Positions 1 through 8,721 of a stretch of DNA of 31,654 nt are shown here, in pieces. Positions within the stretch are counted from its first letter, which is position 1. Each line of letters opens with the position of its first letter. The translations under genes and the position numbers were made by a program. The notes below the pieces were generated by a model. The model did no database searches. It was not told the origin of the DNA and saw only the letters and a list, made by a program, of their open reading frames with translations. The stretch comes from Streptomyces viridochromogenes (GTDB lineage Bacteria; Actinomycetota; Actinomycetes; Streptomycetales; Streptomycetaceae): contig NZ_LGUR01000261.1 in assembly GCF_001270495.1 (NCBI RefSeq), forward strand, positions 1 through 31,654, written 5' to 3'.

Positions 1-141
1 TACTGCCAGGAGGTGCTGTTCCTTGACACCGGACTCTGCGGGCGGACACCCCCCGACGCGTCCCCTTGCCGCCGTGGGCGACTGCGGCGCCGCGGGGGTG
101 CGCCGGGCATGCGGGCACTTGTGGGCGCCGGTCCGTTGTTC

Positions 142-208
142 CAGCCCGTCCGGCGTTTGAGGGCGAGGCCCTTCGGGGGTCGATGGCGGGGGCTGGGGCG
201 GCAGCCCC
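142..208. repeat. Dispersed intergenic repeat, copy 1
   Basis: Begins with the 15-base core GTCCGGCGTTTGAGG (148-162) that recurs at 4065 and 19034. Here it is followed by a 6-bp-arm hairpin (GGGGCT at 189-194 with AGCCCC at 203-208). It lies in the gene-poor stretch 1-258, downstream of the minus-strand gene ending at 259. I see no convincing partial gene in 1-141. Such GC-rich hairpin-bearing repeats are common between Streptomyces genes and may act as transcription terminators; that role is inferred. Confidence 0.7.
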
Positions 209-258
209 AGTGGGTGGGGCAGTGCCGGGTGACCCGGCATGGGTTACGGCGCCGGAGG

Positions 259-1014
259 CTACCGCGCTGTGGTGGTTACGCGTTCGCTGTCGATGCGCTT
301 GGCCAGGGCGTCCTCGGCGAGGGCGTCGAGGTGGCGGCACAGGACGACCGAGCCGTCGGTTGCCAGGGCGGCGTACAGCCCGGCGTTGAGGCCCTCCCAG
401 GTGTCGTACGGCAGGGCCGAGAGGATCCGTGAGCCGGGGCCCGTGAGGCCCAGTGCTGCTGCCTCGGCGCGGGCGCGTTCGACGACCTCGGCGCCGCTGA
501 ACTCCCGGCCGGCCACGATGAGGGCCGGATCCTCGGGGTCGATCGGGGCGTACGGGGCGAAACGGTCGCCCTGGCTCGGTACCTCCACGGCGTAGTCGGC
601 GAAGCCGGCCGGGGGCTGCGGGAAGCGCCCGCCCAGGGGGCGTAGCGCCAAGGCGATCCGCTCGCCGCGGCAGGCCCGCGCGGCCTCCAGGCTCTCCGGG
701 CCGCTCACGACCACGTCGGCCGCGGCCGGGTCCCCGCCCACGTCGGCGATCGCGCCCACCGACGAACACGCCAGCAGCCACACCGCCGTCTGCCAGTGTG
801 CGGGCAGGAGGAGGGTGACCCTGTCGCCCGGACCGGCCCCGAGGTCGCCCTGGAGCAGATTCGCGGTCTTGGCCACCCAATTGGCGAAGGTGGCCACGGA
901 CAATTCGACACGTTCCCCGGTGGCGTCGTCGTAGAAGGTCACCAGGGGGCGTCCGGGATCCGCGGCGAGCGCGGAACGCAGCAGGTCGGCAGGGGTGCGG
1001 TCGGTGGCGTTCAC
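259..1014 (-). CDS. TIGR03089 family protein (AMP-binding-like, truncated adenylation fold)
   Basis: 251-residue protein starting at a GTG (1014). It resembles the N-terminal part of acyl-CoA synthetases/adenylating enzymes: an early segment LVTFYDDATGERVELS followed by FANWVAKTANLL and a GDRVTLLLPAHWQTAVWLLA stretch, which in full-length enzymes precede the AMP-binding core. At about half the length of an acyl-CoA ligase, it lacks the C-terminal lid domain and the P-loop-like STGxPKG motif, so catalysis is unlikely or different. The actinobacterial family TIGR03089 has this architecture; its function is unknown. It is divergent from the amidase gene at 1132. A very long open frame continues upstream of this start on the same strand but is only the antisense shadow of the amidase and guanylyltransferase genes. 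Confidence 0.82.
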   Translation of the reverse strand: MNATDRTPADLLRSALAADPGRPLVTFYDDATGERVELSVATFANWVAKTANLLQGDLGAGPGDRVTLLLPAHWQTAVWLLACSSVGAIADVGGDPAAADVVVSGPESLEAARACRGERIALALRPLGGRFPQPPAGFADYAVEVPSQGDRFAPYAPIDPEDPALIVAGREFSGAEVVERARAEAAALGLTGPGSRILSALPYDTWEGLNAGLYAALATDGSVVLCRHLDALAEDALAKRIDSERVTTTAR

Positions 1015-1031
1015 CCGCGCAAGCGTACGCG

Positions 1032-1073
1032 GGCGGGCGGGTGCGCACCCCCTGGTGGGGGCTCCCGCCCGCC
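1032..1073. other. GC-rich hairpin in divergent intergenic region
   Basis: Ten-base arms GGCGGGCGGG (1032-1041) and CCCGCCCGCC (1064-1073) enclose a second stem, CCCCC (1048-1052) with GGGGG (1057-1061). It sits between two divergently transcribed genes, so it is not an obvious terminator; it may shape the 5' region of the minus-strand transcript. Function not known. Confidence 0.5.
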
Positions 1074-1131
1074 ACCGGTTCGGACGAATCGCGGATCGAC
1101 GCTTCGTCAGTTCCCCGTTGGACAGGTTTGT

Positions 1132-2634
1132 ATGACTATGTCCAACATCAGGGGTATGCGTGGATTCCTTGCTTCCTCGATCGGTGTCACGTGCGCGGCC
1201 GCTCTCGCCCTCCCGCTCACCCCGTCCGCCGCCGCCACGGCCGCGAGACCGGCGCTCGGAGCGGAAGTGGCCACGAGTGGGAGGACGGTGGCCGGGCCGG
1301 CGGTGCGTCAGGAGGACGCGGAGTCGTCCGTCCCCGGCAGCACCCAGGCCCTGCCCCTCGCCGCCCTCACCCGTGACCGCGACGTCGGTGGCCCTTCCGA
1401 ATGGGGGCTGTCCCCCCGGGGCGTACGGCACTTCTCCCTCGTCGGCGTCACCTGGGACGCCCCGGACAACGAACTGCACGGCCGCGTCCAGGTCCGTACC
1501 CGCGCGCTCGGCACGGGTGCCTGGTCCGGCTGGCAGGACCTCGATACGCACAACGGCGAACACGCGGCCGACCCGGGCACCGAGGAGCCCACCTCGGGCC
1601 GGGTGCGCGGCTCCACGGCGCCGTTGTGGGTCGGAGAGTCGGACGGTGTGGAAGTGCGGGTCACGGCGGAGGCCGCCGGGCCTCGGCCGGACGACGGGCC
1701 CGAGGGCGAGGACGGGGTACGGGGCGGCGGTGACGACTCGGCGGCCCACCCCGAGGCCGCCGCCATCCTTCCCGCGGGCCTGCGCCTCGAACTCGTCGAC
1801 CCCGGTGAGCCCGCCCCGGAGAAGGCCGACCCCGCCGGCGCCCCCCGCCCCGGTTCGCTGAACCCCGAGACCGTCGAGACCGCCGAGGTCCTCGTCGCCT
1901 CCGGCGCCAACGCCGAACTCGCCCCCGTCGGCGCCGTCGAGATCCCCGCGCTCGGCCGGGCCGAGACCGAACGGGAGCTGTTGGCCCTGCGCGGCAACGA
2001 GTTGACGGAGGCCCAACGGGCGAAGCCGTACATCGGGCCGCGGCCGCGCATCGTCACGCGGCGCGGCTGGGGCGCGAACGAGGGGTGGCGGGAGCGGCAG
2101 TTCGCCTACACGAAGAAGGTGAAGGCGGCCTTCGTGCACCACACGGCGACCGGCAGCAAGTACTCGTGCTCGCAAGCCCCCTCGCTCATTCGCGGTATCT
2201 ACCGCTACCACGTCAAGAGCATGGGCTGGCGCGACGTCGGCTACAACTTCCTCGTCGACAAGTGCGGAAACATCTACGAGGGGCGCGCCGGGGGAGTGGC
2301 GAAGCCCGTCCTGGGTGCCCACACCCTCGGTTTCAACTCCAACAGCATGGGGATCGCCGTTCTCGGCAGCTACGGCGCCACCAAGCCGACCAAAGCCTCG
2401 GTGAAGGCCGTGGCCCGGCTCACGGCTTGGAAGCTGGGCCTCTACGGCGCCAATCCGCGCGGAAAGACATACCTGACGTCCGGCGGTGGCAATCTCTACC
2501 GAAAGGGAAAGAACGTACGACTGAACGTGATCTCCGGCCACCGGGACGGCTATTCCACGGAGTGCCCCGGACGGCAGCTCTACCGCAAGCTCGGCTCGGC
2601 CCGCGCCTCGGCGGCCCGCTACCAGGGTCGCTGA
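1132..2634 (+). CDS. Secreted peptidoglycan-recognition protein / N-acetylmuramoyl-L-alanine amidase
   Basis: 500 residues. The N-terminus is a signal peptide (positive residues, then a hydrophobic run through about residue 30, with an Ala-rich cleavage region), so the product is exported. Residues about 70-160 form a conserved Streptomyces N-terminal region (HFSLVGVTWD, WSGWQDLD), followed by an acidic Ala/Pro-rich linker. The C-terminal ~190 residues are a PGRP/Amidase_2 domain: ITRRGWGANE-like entry, FVHHTAT (H336/H337), YNFLVDKCGNIYEGR, and SGHRDGYSTECPG (H470, C478). H336 or H337, H470 and C478 fit the zinc ligands of type-2 amidases, which cleave the lactyl-Ala bond of peptidoglycan. 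The start at 1132 is favoured by GGACAGG five bases upstream; ATG codons at 1138 and 1156 are alternatives. It probably acts in wall turnover; whether it is catalytically active is inferred from the ligands. Confidence 0.9.
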   Translation: MTMSNIRGMRGFLASSIGVTCAAALALPLTPSAAATAARPALGAEVATSGRTVAGPAVRQEDAESSVPGSTQALPLAALTRDRDVGGPSEWGLSPRGVRHFSLVGVTWDAPDNELHGRVQVRTRALGTGAWSGWQDLDTHNGEHAADPGTEEPTSGRVRGSTAPLWVGESDGVEVRVTAEAAGPRPDDGPEGEDGVRGGGDDSAAHPEAAAILPAGLRLELVDPGEPAPEKADPAGAPRPGSLNPETVETAEVLVASGANAELAPVGAVEIPALGRAETERELLALRGNELTEAQRAKPYIGPRPRIVTRRGWGANEGWRERQFAYTKKVKAAFVHHTATGSKYSCSQAPSLIRGIYRYHVKSMGWRDVGYNFLVDKCGNIYEGRAGGVAKPVLGAHTLGFNSNSMGIAVLGSYGATKPTKASVKAVARLTAWKLGLYGANPRGKTYLTSGGGNLYRKGKNVRLNVISGHRDGYSTECPGRQLYRKLGSARASAARYQGR

Positions 2635-2754
2635 GCCGACACGGAACGCGGAAGTACCGCACTGCCGTCTTGTCGAGGGGCCGCGCAACGGTCTGCATAC
2701 ACTGGCCGGTCGAAAGACAGTTCGGCCGGTCCCGGCAGGAAGCAGAGACGACAG

Positions 2755-3837
2755 GTGACAGAAGCGATCCTCCTGGTCGGTGGCAAGGGCACTCGGCTGC
2801 GTCCGCTCACCGTGCACACGCCGAAGCCCATGGTCCCGGCGGCCGGGGTTCCGTTCCTCACGCACCAGCTGGCGAGAGCGAGAGCGGCGGGCGTCGACCA
2901 CATCGTCCTGGCGACGTCGTACCTGGCCGAGGTCTTCGAGCCGTACTTCGGCGACGGCTCGGCGCTCGGGCTCCACCTGGAGTACGTCACGGAGGAGGAG
3001 CCCCTCGGCACGGGCGGCGCGATCCGCAACGTGGCCTCGCGTCTCCACTCCGGCCCCGACGACCCGGTCCTGATCTTCAACGGCGACATCCTGACCGGCC
3101 TGGACATCAAGGCCCTGGTCCGCACGCACGAGACGACGGGCGCGGACGTCTCCCTCCACCTCACCAAGGTGACGGACCCGAGGGCGTACGGGCTGGTCCC
3201 CACGGACGGCACCGGCCGGGTGACGGCGTTCCTGGAGAAGCCCCAAACGCCCGAAGAGATCGTCACCGACCAGATCAACGCGGGGGCGTACGTCTTCCGC
3301 CGCTCGGTCATCGACACGATCCCGGCGGGCCGCCCGGTCTCGGTGGAACGCGAGACCTTCCCGGACCTCCTCTCGGCCGGAGCCCACCTCCAGGGCATGG
3401 TCGACTCCACGTACTGGCTCGACCTGGGCACACCGGCGGCCTTCGTCCGAGGCTCGGCGGACCTCGTCCTCGGCCGGGCCCCTTCCCCCGCCGTCCCCGG
3501 CCGCTGCGGCGACCGCCTGATCCTCCCCACGGCCCGGGTAGCCCCCGACGCCAAGCTGACCGGCGGCACCGTGGTGGGCGAGGGCGCCTTCGTGGCCGAG
3601 GGCGCCCGCGTCTTCGGCAGCACCATCCTCCCGGGTGCCGTCATCGAACCCGGCGCCGTCATCACCGACTCCCTCATCGGCACCCGAGCCCGCGTAGGCG
3701 AACGCTCCGTCCTCACCGGCACGGTCATCGGCGACGGCGCGGTGATCGGCGCCGACAACGAGTTGAGGGAGGGCGTACGGGTGTGGTGCGACGCGCTGAT
3801 CCCAGCGGGGGCGGTGCGCTTCTCACCGGACCTGTAG
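2755..3837 (+). CDS. manC: Mannose-1-phosphate guanylyltransferase (GDP-mannose synthesis)
   Basis: 360 residues from a GTG start. The N-terminal Rossmann-like nucleotidyltransferase domain (about 1-235) shows the signature LVGGKGTRLRPLT with TPKPMVP, and FNGDILTG as the metal-binding Asp motif. The C-terminal ~110 residues are hexapeptide repeats of a left-handed beta-helix (VVGEGAFVAEGARVFGS, VIEPGAVITDS, VIGDGAVIGA). This architecture is that of actinobacterial GDP-mannose pyrophosphorylases, which join Man-1-P and GTP. ManB (17651) and ManA (20924) in this window supply the substrate, supporting mannose rather than glucose specificity, though sequence alone cannot exclude another NDP-sugar. 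It follows the amidase gene by 120 bases and faces the glycosylase gene at 4206. Confidence 0.85.
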   Translation: MTEAILLVGGKGTRLRPLTVHTPKPMVPAAGVPFLTHQLARARAAGVDHIVLATSYLAEVFEPYFGDGSALGLHLEYVTEEEPLGTGGAIRNVASRLHSGPDDPVLIFNGDILTGLDIKALVRTHETTGADVSLHLTKVTDPRAYGLVPTDGTGRVTAFLEKPQTPEEIVTDQINAGAYVFRRSVIDTIPAGRPVSVERETFPDLLSAGAHLQGMVDSTYWLDLGTPAAFVRGSADLVLGRAPSPAVPGRCGDRLILPTARVAPDAKLTGGTVVGEGAFVAEGARVFGSTILPGAVIEPGAVITDSLIGTRARVGERSVLTGTVIGDGAVIGADNELREGVRVWCDALIPAGAVRFSPDL

Positions 3838-3930
3838 CGGCCCAGCCGACTCCGTCCCCGGACCCACCCCTCCGGGGAGGACTCCCACCGACCCGTGGCG
3901 GGCGAAGCCTCGTGGGCGGATGCGGTCGGG

Positions 3931-4085
3931 GAGGCGGTTGCTTTTCGGTGCCGGACTGGCTTCTCGGCTGGTGTGGCGTTTTGAGGCCGAGTGCAGCCGT
4001 CCCTAGCCCTCACCCACCCGTGGAGGCGGTCACTTTTCGGTGCCGGGCCGTGCATCTCCAGCCTGTCCGGCGTTTGAGGACGAGG
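3931..4085. repeat. 92-bp-period direct repeat in convergent intergenic region
   Basis: The 368-base gap 3838-4205 between convergent genes has no credible gene. Two units start at 3931 and 4023 with a 24-base block (GAGGCGGT, two variable bases, then CTTTTCGGTGCCGG) matching at 22 of 24 positions. Both units later carry a GTTTTGAGG/CGTTTGAGG core and end in CGAG. Unit 2 runs straight into dispersed repeat copy 2, so the first unit looks like a decayed tandem copy of its left half. Confidence 0.6.
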
Positions 4086-4170
4086 CCGCAGGCCGATGGG
4101 GGTCCAGGGGTCGAAGGGGCGGGGTCGAAGGGGCGGAGCCCCTTCAAGGGATGGGACGGGTAGGGGCGGC
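4060..4170. repeat. Dispersed intergenic repeat, copy 2
   Basis: Shares the GTCCGGCGTTTGAGG core (4065-4079), GACGAGGCCGCAGGCCGA and the downstream GGGGTCCAGG, GGGTCGAAGGGGCGGAGCC and GACGGGTAGGGGCGGC blocks with copy 3 at 19029. It contains a perfect 8-bp hairpin, GAAGGGGC-GGA-GCCCCTTC (4127-4145). Its placement between convergent genes suits a bidirectional terminator role (inferred). Confidence 0.8.
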
Positions 4171-4205
4171 GGGGGCGAGAATCCTCGGTGCCCCGGGGGC
4201 ACCCC

Positions 4206-5207
4206 TCACAACCGCCCGATATCCCCCCGCGGCATCCGCGGAGCCCGCCGCGCCGGCACCCGCCCACTCAACAAGATCAACCGAGCCGCCCGATGCCGCT
4301 GCCCCGCATACGGCTCCAACAACTCCAGCATCACCGAGTCATCCGCATCCCGATCCCCCGCCAACGCCCACCCCACGATCCCCGGCAGATGCAGATCCCC
4401 CACCGTCACCGCATCCGCCGCCCCATGACTCCGCTGCACAACCTCCGCCGACGTCCACGGCCCGACCCCCGGCACCACCTCCAGCCGAGCCCGCGCCTCA
4501 GCCGGAGGCATCCGCACCGCCTCCTCCAGCCGCGCAGCGACCCGCACCGCCCGCAGAATCGTGGACGCCCGCTTGTTGTCGACCCCGGCCCGATGCCACT
4601 CCCACGACGGAACCATCCGCCAGGCCGCCGCGTCCGGCATCACACACATCCGCCCGGGCGCGGGCCCAGGCGCCGGCTCCCCGAACTTCCGCACCAGCAA
4701 CCGCCACGCCCGATACGCCTCATCGGTCGTGACCTTCTGCTCCAGAATCGACGGAATCAACGACTCCAGCACCAGCCCGGTCCGCGTCAACCGCAGCCCC
4801 GGCCGCCGATGCCGGGTCACCGCCAAGAGCCGATGCCGCGGCACGAAGGCGGACGGATCATCAGCGGCCCCGAGCAGCTCCGGCAACTGCTCCAGCAGCC
4901 ACTCGGCCCCCGGCCCCCAGGCCTCGCCCCGCACCCCGGCACCGCGCACGGTGACCCGCAGAGTCCCGGCCCCGGCAGGCGTACGACAGGCCCGCCACAC
5001 GGACCCGTCCGGCATCGCCCGGAACGTCGGATCCCCCGGCCCCCGCTTCAGCGGCCCCAGCACCAGCCCGAGATCGAGCGGCCCGTCCGGCACCACCGTC
5101 CGCGTCTTCCCCGGCGCGACAGCCTGCCGCGGCACACCCGCGGGTACGGCGACATGCCCACCGCGCACAGTCGTACGCGTGGGCCGCGGAGCGAAACGTC
5201 CTGCCAC
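4206..5207 (-). CDS. DNA-3-methyladenine glycosylase II-like (AlkA/HhH-GPD superfamily)
   Basis: 333 residues, GTG start with AGGA about eight bases upstream. The central and C-terminal part matches the HhH-GPD fold of base-excision glycosylases: LESLIPSILEQKVTTDEAYRAW (residues ~147-168), helix-hairpin-helix VVPGVGPWTSAEVV (244-257) and the likely catalytic Asp D271 in VTVGDLHLP. The family removes alkylated bases such as 3-methyladenine. No Cys cluster for an iron-sulfur centre is present, unlike MutY/Nth members. The N-terminal ~130 residues are less familiar but AlkA-like in position. It is downstream of fbiB on the same strand, separated by 161 bases with hairpins, so probably transcribed separately. 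Exact substrate is inferred only from family. Confidence 0.85.
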   Translation of the reverse strand: MAGRFAPRPTRTTVRGGHVAVPAGVPRQAVAPGKTRTVVPDGPLDLGLVLGPLKRGPGDPTFRAMPDGSVWRACRTPAGAGTLRVTVRGAGVRGEAWGPGAEWLLEQLPELLGAADDPSAFVPRHRLLAVTRHRRPGLRLTRTGLVLESLIPSILEQKVTTDEAYRAWRLLVRKFGEPAPGPAPGRMCVMPDAAAWRMVPSWEWHRAGVDNKRASTILRAVRVAARLEEAVRMPPAEARARLEVVPGVGPWTSAEVVQRSHGAADAVTVGDLHLPGIVGWALAGDRDADDSVMLELLEPYAGQRHRAARLILLSGRVPARRAPRMPRGDIGRL

Positions 5208-5283
5208 GGGTGAGGTCCTAGGAGTGCCGGAGGGCGCCTACGCGCTGGGGGAGCGGAAGGGTCGTACGAACATGAGTACCAGA

Positions 5284-5339
5284 GGCCCTGCGAAGGCGAG
5301 CTTCAGACAGGGCCCACGAAGACGAGCCCCGGTGGGCTC
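5284..5339 (-). terminator. Paired hairpins downstream of fbiB
   Basis: Two structures lie between the fbiB stop and the glycosylase start: GAGCCC-CGGT-GGGCTC (5324-5339), and a longer one with GGCCCTG (5284-5290) against CAGGGCC (5308-5314) enclosing GAAG/CTTC. No U-tract follows, as is usual in Streptomyces. Likely ends the cysteine dioxygenase-fbiA-fbiB transcript. Confidence 0.5.
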
Positions 5340-5368
5340 CTACGAGCCTAGGCCCTACCCGCCCCGCC

Positions 5369-6679
5369 TCAGCGAACCTCGATGAAAGCCCCCGCATCCC
5401 GCTCCGGTCGCGCCCGCGGCTCCTCCGCCGGATGACCGACGGCCACCGCCCCCATCGGATCCCAGTCCGCCGGCAGCCCGAGCACCTCCCGTACGACCTC
5501 CCGGCAGAACATCGTCGACGACACCCAGGCCGAGCCCAGCCGCTCCCCGGCCAGCGCGACCAGGAAGTTCTGCACTCCGGCCCCGGCCGCGACGACGAAC
5601 ATCTCCCGCTCGGCACCGTCCCGCCGCGCGTCGCCGTACGTGTGCGAACCGTCCATGACCAGGCAGGGCACCACCAGATACGGCGCGTTCCGCAGCACGT
5701 CCCCGCGTCGCACCCGCTTGGCGACGGACTCCTCGCTCTTGCCGTCCCGCCGCAGATCGGCGATCCACGCGTCCCGCATGACGTCGAGCAGCCGCGTCCG
5801 CGACTCCTCCGACTCCAGCAGCACGAACCGCCACGGTGTGGTGTGGTGCGGCGCCGGAGCGGTGACAGCAGCCGCGACCGCCCGCCGCACGGCCCCGGTG
5901 TCGACGGGCTCGTCCGTGAAGGCCCGCACGGTACGCCGCTGGGTGACCGCTTCCCGTACGGCCTCCGACGTCCCCAGCCGGAACATGTCGTCACGCGCGC
6001 CGCGCACCAGGGCCCGCGCACCCTCCCCGTGGTCCTCGGCCACCGTGTGCGCCAGCCCGCGCACGACGGCGACGGGCAGCCCGGCGGCCTTGCCCTTGAC
6101 CAGGTCACCGGCGGCGGCCAGTTCGTCCGCCGTCGCCACGACGGTCGCGCTGAGCGGATTGCCGTACGCGTCCGTGCCCCCGCGCAGATCGTCGAGTACG
6201 CGGATACCGGCGGCCCCGATCGCGACATCGGTGAGCCCGGCGCGCCAGGGGCGCCCGAAGGTGTCGGTGACGACGACCCCGACCTCGACGCCGAGGGCGT
6301 CCCGCAGCCCGTCCCGGATCGCCCGCGCGGACGCGTCCGGGTCCTCGGGTAGCAACAGCACGGTCCCGGCGGGGGTGTTGGAGGCGTCGACCCCGGCGGC
6401 GGCCATCACGAGCCCCTGCCGGTTCTCGACGATACGCAGGGGGCCGCGACGCGCCACGACCCGTACGGTCTCCGCGTCGATCGCGGCCTCCCGGTCGGCC
6501 GCCTCGACGATCCGCCCCTCCGCCTTGGACACGATCTTCGAGGTGACGAGGAGGACGTCCCCGTCGACGAGGCCGGGCGCGGCGGTGGCGATCAGTTTGG
6601 CGAGGTCGTCGCCCTGCTGGACCTCGGGAATCCCGGAGACGGCCCAGACCCGGTAGCCGTCGGCAGTCACCTCGCTCAA
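5369..6679 (-). CDS. fbiB: Coenzyme F420-0:L-glutamate ligase with C-terminal FMN/nitroreductase domain
   Basis: 436 residues. Residues ~1-235 are the CofE ligase domain ([60 protein letters not shown]) that adds L-glutamates to F420-0 using GTP. Residues ~240-436 are a nitroreductase-fold domain ([39 protein letters not shown]), the FMN-binding half of bifunctional actinobacterial FbiB that reduces dehydro-F420-0. The start chosen is TTG at 6679, which overlaps the fbiA stop (TTGA) and has AGGAGG about nine bases upstream; a GTG at 6670 is an alternative without a well-placed ribosome site. Tight overlap shows translational coupling with fbiA. Cytoplasmic. F420 serves as a hydride carrier in redox and antibiotic-forming reactions. 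Confidence 0.93.
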   Translation of the reverse strand: MSEVTADGYRVWAVSGIPEVQQGDDLAKLIATAAPGLVDGDVLLVTSKIVSKAEGRIVEAADREAAIDAETVRVVARRGPLRIVENRQGLVMAAAGVDASNTPAGTVLLLPEDPDASARAIRDGLRDALGVEVGVVVTDTFGRPWRAGLTDVAIGAAGIRVLDDLRGGTDAYGNPLSATVVATADELAAAGDLVKGKAAGLPVAVVRGLAHTVAEDHGEGARALVRGARDDMFRLGTSEAVREAVTQRRTVRAFTDEPVDTGAVRRAVAAAVTAPAPHHTTPWRFVLLESEESRTRLLDVMRDAWIADLRRDGKSEESVAKRVRRGDVLRNAPYLVVPCLVMDGSHTYGDARRDGAEREMFVVAAGAGVQNFLVALAGERLGSAWVSSTMFCREVVREVLGLPADWDPMGAVAVGHPAEEPRARPERDAGAFIEVR

Positions 6680-7635
6680 GCCCCTCGCACCTCCTCCGCC
6701 AGCGTCAGTGCCTCCCGGGCCATCCGCGCGGTCGCGTCGAGGTCCGTCATCATCAGCGGTACGGCCCGGCAGCGGATCCCCGCCGCCTCGACCGGCTCCA
6801 CGGACGCCGCGTCCACGGTGTCGACGAGCCAGCCGTCGAGGAGCCCCGAGCCGTAGTGCTCGGCGACCGCGGAGGCCGTCGACTCCACGCCGACCGCCGC
6901 GAGCACCTTGTCGGCCATCCCGCGCACGGGCGCGTCCCCGACGATCGGGGAAAGGCCCACGACCGGCACTCCGGCGTCGGCGATCGCCTCGCGGATGCCG
7001 GGGACGGCGAGGATCGTGCCGACCGAGACGACCGGGTTGGACGGCGGGAAGAGGATGACGTCGGCGTCGGCGATCGCCTCCAGGACGCCCGGCGCCGGCT
7101 TGGCCTGCTCCGCGCCGACCGGCACGATCGCCTCGGCCGGCACCGAGGCGCGCAGCCGCACCCAGTACTCCTGGAAGTGGACGGCCCGGCGTTCGCCGTC
7201 CACCTCGACCGCGACATGCGTCTCGACGCGGTCGTCGGTCATGGGGATGAGACGGACTCCCGGTTTCCAGCGGTCGCAGAGCGCCTCCGTCACCGCGCTC
7301 AGCGGATATCCGGCGCCGATCATCTGCGTCCGCACGATGTGCGTGGCGAAGTCCCGGTCGCCGAGCCCGAACCACTCCGGCCCGACGCCGTACGCCGCGA
7401 GTTCCTCCTTGAGATGGAAGGTCTCGTCGGCCCGGCCCCAGCCCTGCTCCTCGTTGATGCCGCCGCCGAGCGTGTACATCACCGTGTCGAGGTCGGGGCA
7501 GACCTTCAGCCCGAAGAGGTGGATGTCGTCCCCGGTGTTGCCGATGACCGTGATGTCCGCGTCCGGCGCGGCCCGCTTCAGACCGCGCAGGAACCGGGCA
7601 CCACCGATGCCGCCTGCCAGAACCACAATGCGCAT
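6676..7635 (-). CDS. fbiA: Phosphoenolpyruvate/2-phospho-L-lactate transferase (F420 biosynthesis)
   Basis: 319 residues. It transfers a three-carbon phosphoacid unit onto the deazaflavin Fo to give (dehydro-)F420-0. The N-terminus shows the CofD/FbiA signature [19 protein letters not shown] followed by [21 protein letters not shown]; a second conserved run, [17 protein letters not shown], and [16 protein letters not shown] lie in the C-terminal half. Length is typical. The ATG at 7635 is preceded by no Shine-Dalgarno sequence in the 34 bases after the cysteine dioxygenase stop, so either a leaderless transcript begins at or near this ATG (an AAGACT hexamer sits eight bases upstream) or ribosomes reach it from the upstream gene. 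An in-frame ATG at 7665 would overlap the upstream gene and lacks conserved residues. Confidence 0.94.
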   Translation of the reverse strand: MRIVVLAGGIGGARFLRGLKRAAPDADITVIGNTGDDIHLFGLKVCPDLDTVMYTLGGGINEEQGWGRADETFHLKEELAAYGVGPEWFGLGDRDFATHIVRTQMIGAGYPLSAVTEALCDRWKPGVRLIPMTDDRVETHVAVEVDGERRAVHFQEYWVRLRASVPAEAIVPVGAEQAKPAPGVLEAIADADVILFPPSNPVVSVGTILAVPGIREAIADAGVPVVGLSPIVGDAPVRGMADKVLAAVGVESTASAVAEHYGSGLLDGWLVDTVDAASVEPVEAAGIRCRAVPLMMTDLDATARMAREALTLAEEVRGA

Positions 7636-7669
7636 GGGAGCAAGTCTTGCAGGCGGGTACGACAACGCG

Positions 7670-8176
7670 TCAGGCAGTCACCGGACGCTGCTCCGTACGC
7701 GCCTCGCAGGCCGAGGACGTGTGCATCGGCATCTCGGTCAGGCCCGGGTAGTACACGTGCAGGCTGACCGCCGGCTCCAGCGCGTCGTTCGCCACCTCGT
7801 GTGCGTATCCCGGCGCGAAGACGCGCTGCGCGCCCGCCGCCAACACGCGCGTGCCGCGTTCCGTGCGCTCGGTCAGCATGCCGTCCAGGACCGTCAGGAC
7901 ACCGGAGGACCGGCCGTGGTCGTGCAGGCCGCTGCCCTGCCCGGGGACCCAGGACAGCAGCCACACCTCGTAGCCCGGCCCCGTGTGCAGCCGGTGGTAC
8001 CAGCGCGTGGTCGCGTCGTACCGGACGAGGTGCTCCCACTGCGACCGGTCGTCGGCGATGGAGCGGGCGAGGCCGACGAACTCGGCGACGGTGGCCGGGT
8101 GCTCGCGGGGCGTCTGGAGGAGGTGCGGGACTTCGAGGATGTCGCCGGCGATCTGGAGGTCGCTGTCGCTGTTCAT
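7670..8176 (-). CDS. Cysteine dioxygenase family protein (cupin)
   Basis: 168 residues. Oxidises the thiol of L-cysteine to cysteine sulfinate using Fe(II) and O2, the first step of cysteine breakdown. The type-I family cupin shows the iron ligands: H85 and H87 in GLHDHGRSSG and H126 in PGYAHEVAN, with Y142/Y143 in HVYYPG as candidates for the active-site tyrosine. Position 84-92 has no Cys matching the mammalian Cys-Tyr crosslink, as in bacterial members. It is the first full gene of a cluster with fbiA (34-base gap) and fbiB. A cysteine-rich upstream ORF (8266-8418) and a helix masking its GAGGAA ribosome site suggest cysteine-dependent expression. The stop is TGA at 7672-7670. Confidence 0.9.
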   Translation of the reverse strand: MNSDSDLQIAGDILEVPHLLQTPREHPATVAEFVGLARSIADDRSQWEHLVRYDATTRWYHRLHTGPGYEVWLLSWVPGQGSGLHDHGRSSGVLTVLDGMLTERTERGTRVLAAGAQRVFAPGYAHEVANDALEPAVSLHVYYPGLTEMPMHTSSACEARTEQRPVTA

Positions 8177-8187
8177 GGGGTGCGGTG

Positions 8188-8217
8188 GTTCCTCAGTGAA
8201 GGAAGGTCAGAGGGAAC
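8188..8217 (-). promoter_or_regulatory. Candidate SD-masking helix before cysteine dioxygenase
   Basis: On the minus-strand RNA, GTTCCCTC (8217-8210) can pair with GAGGAAC (8194-8188) with one bulged C. The second strand contains the only purine-rich ribosome site near the dioxygenase ATG (8176). The helix starts about 50 bases after the stop of the Cys-rich upstream ORF, where a stalled or terminating ribosome could change folding. Seen: complementarity. Inferred: regulation. Confidence 0.4.
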
Positions 8218-8265
8218 GAGAGCCGAGGGACGGGTGGCTCGGCCTACAGCTGGAGCAGGTATGGC

Positions 8266-8418
8266 TCAACAGCTGGGACAGCAACAGCTACAGCGAGCGC
8301 GGGCAGCACCGTGGGACCCGGAGGTGCGGGTCGAGGTGGGTGCCGAGTTCGCGAGCATGCCCACAAGAACATCGGTTTGCACCTCGGGTGTCAACTCGGC
8401 GCCCGTTATGTGGGACAT
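8266..8418 (-). CDS. Cys-rich small upstream ORF (candidate cysteine-responsive leader peptide)
   Basis: 50 residues, ATG at 8418, TGA at 8268-8266. The start has GAGGTG four to five bases upstream, a good ribosome site. The first half is ordinary (MSHITGAELTPEVQTDVLVG), followed by a Ser/Thr/Gly-rich stretch and a C-terminal RCSCCCPSC with five Cys (C43, C45, C46, C47, C50) in the last eight residues. It ends 89 bases before the ATG of cysteine dioxygenase on the same strand. Cysteine-rich leader peptides are known to control cysteine-related genes in mycobacteria by attenuation, so this is most simply a sensor of charged tRNA-Cys. The alternative of a thiopeptide-like or other RiPP precursor is less likely because no modification enzyme is encoded nearby. 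I do not recognise the peptide itself; expression is unproven. Confidence 0.6.
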   Translation of the reverse strand: MSHITGAELTPEVQTDVLVGMLANSAPTSTRTSGSHGAARARCSCCCPSC

Positions 8419-8419
8419 A

Positions 8420-8452
8420 TTTCACCTCATCCAGTTCATCTCTGTGGTGAAA
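8420..8452 (-). promoter_or_regulatory. Inverted repeat overlapping the small ORF ribosome site
   Basis: TTTCACC (8420-8426) and GGTGAAA (8446-8452) are perfect seven-base arms, 19 bases apart. Read on the minus strand, the promoter-proximal arm can pair with the arm that carries the GAGGTG ribosome site of the small ORF, so it could be either an operator or an RNA helix gating its translation. Confidence 0.45.
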
Positions 8453-8509
8453 GGTTTGTTCATGAGTTAGTCGGGACACATGGCGCACAACCGGGCGCAT
8501 GAGCGTCGT

Positions 8510-8536
8510 TGTGATCCTGTGATCCGACTGTGATCC
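8510..8536. promoter_or_regulatory. Triple TGTGATCC direct repeat (candidate operator)
   Basis: TGTGATCC occurs at 8510-8517, 8518-8525 and 8529-8536; the last two are 11 bp apart, one helical turn. The array is in the 648-base interval between the divergent cysteine dioxygenase and whiB genes, about 20 bp upstream of a weak minus-strand promoter-like pair (TTGTGC at 8490-8485, TAACTC at 8469-8464, 15-bp spacer). Position suits an activator of the dioxygenase transcript, but it could serve whiB. Confidence 0.45.
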
Positions 8537-8721
8537 GGTTCGCTTCTGCGCGTGTGTGCAACGAGATCGAACTTCTGGGCGTCCTTTTCCGTACAGGCTC
8601 TGAGCGGGGTTGGACGCCCTCCCGGGTCTCGTCTGCGTGTCAAGGTTTATGCCGATTTGAACACTTTCCGCTAGGCCTTGGTTCCCCAGAGTGAATAAGG
8701 GGCTCAATAGCAGATCTCGGC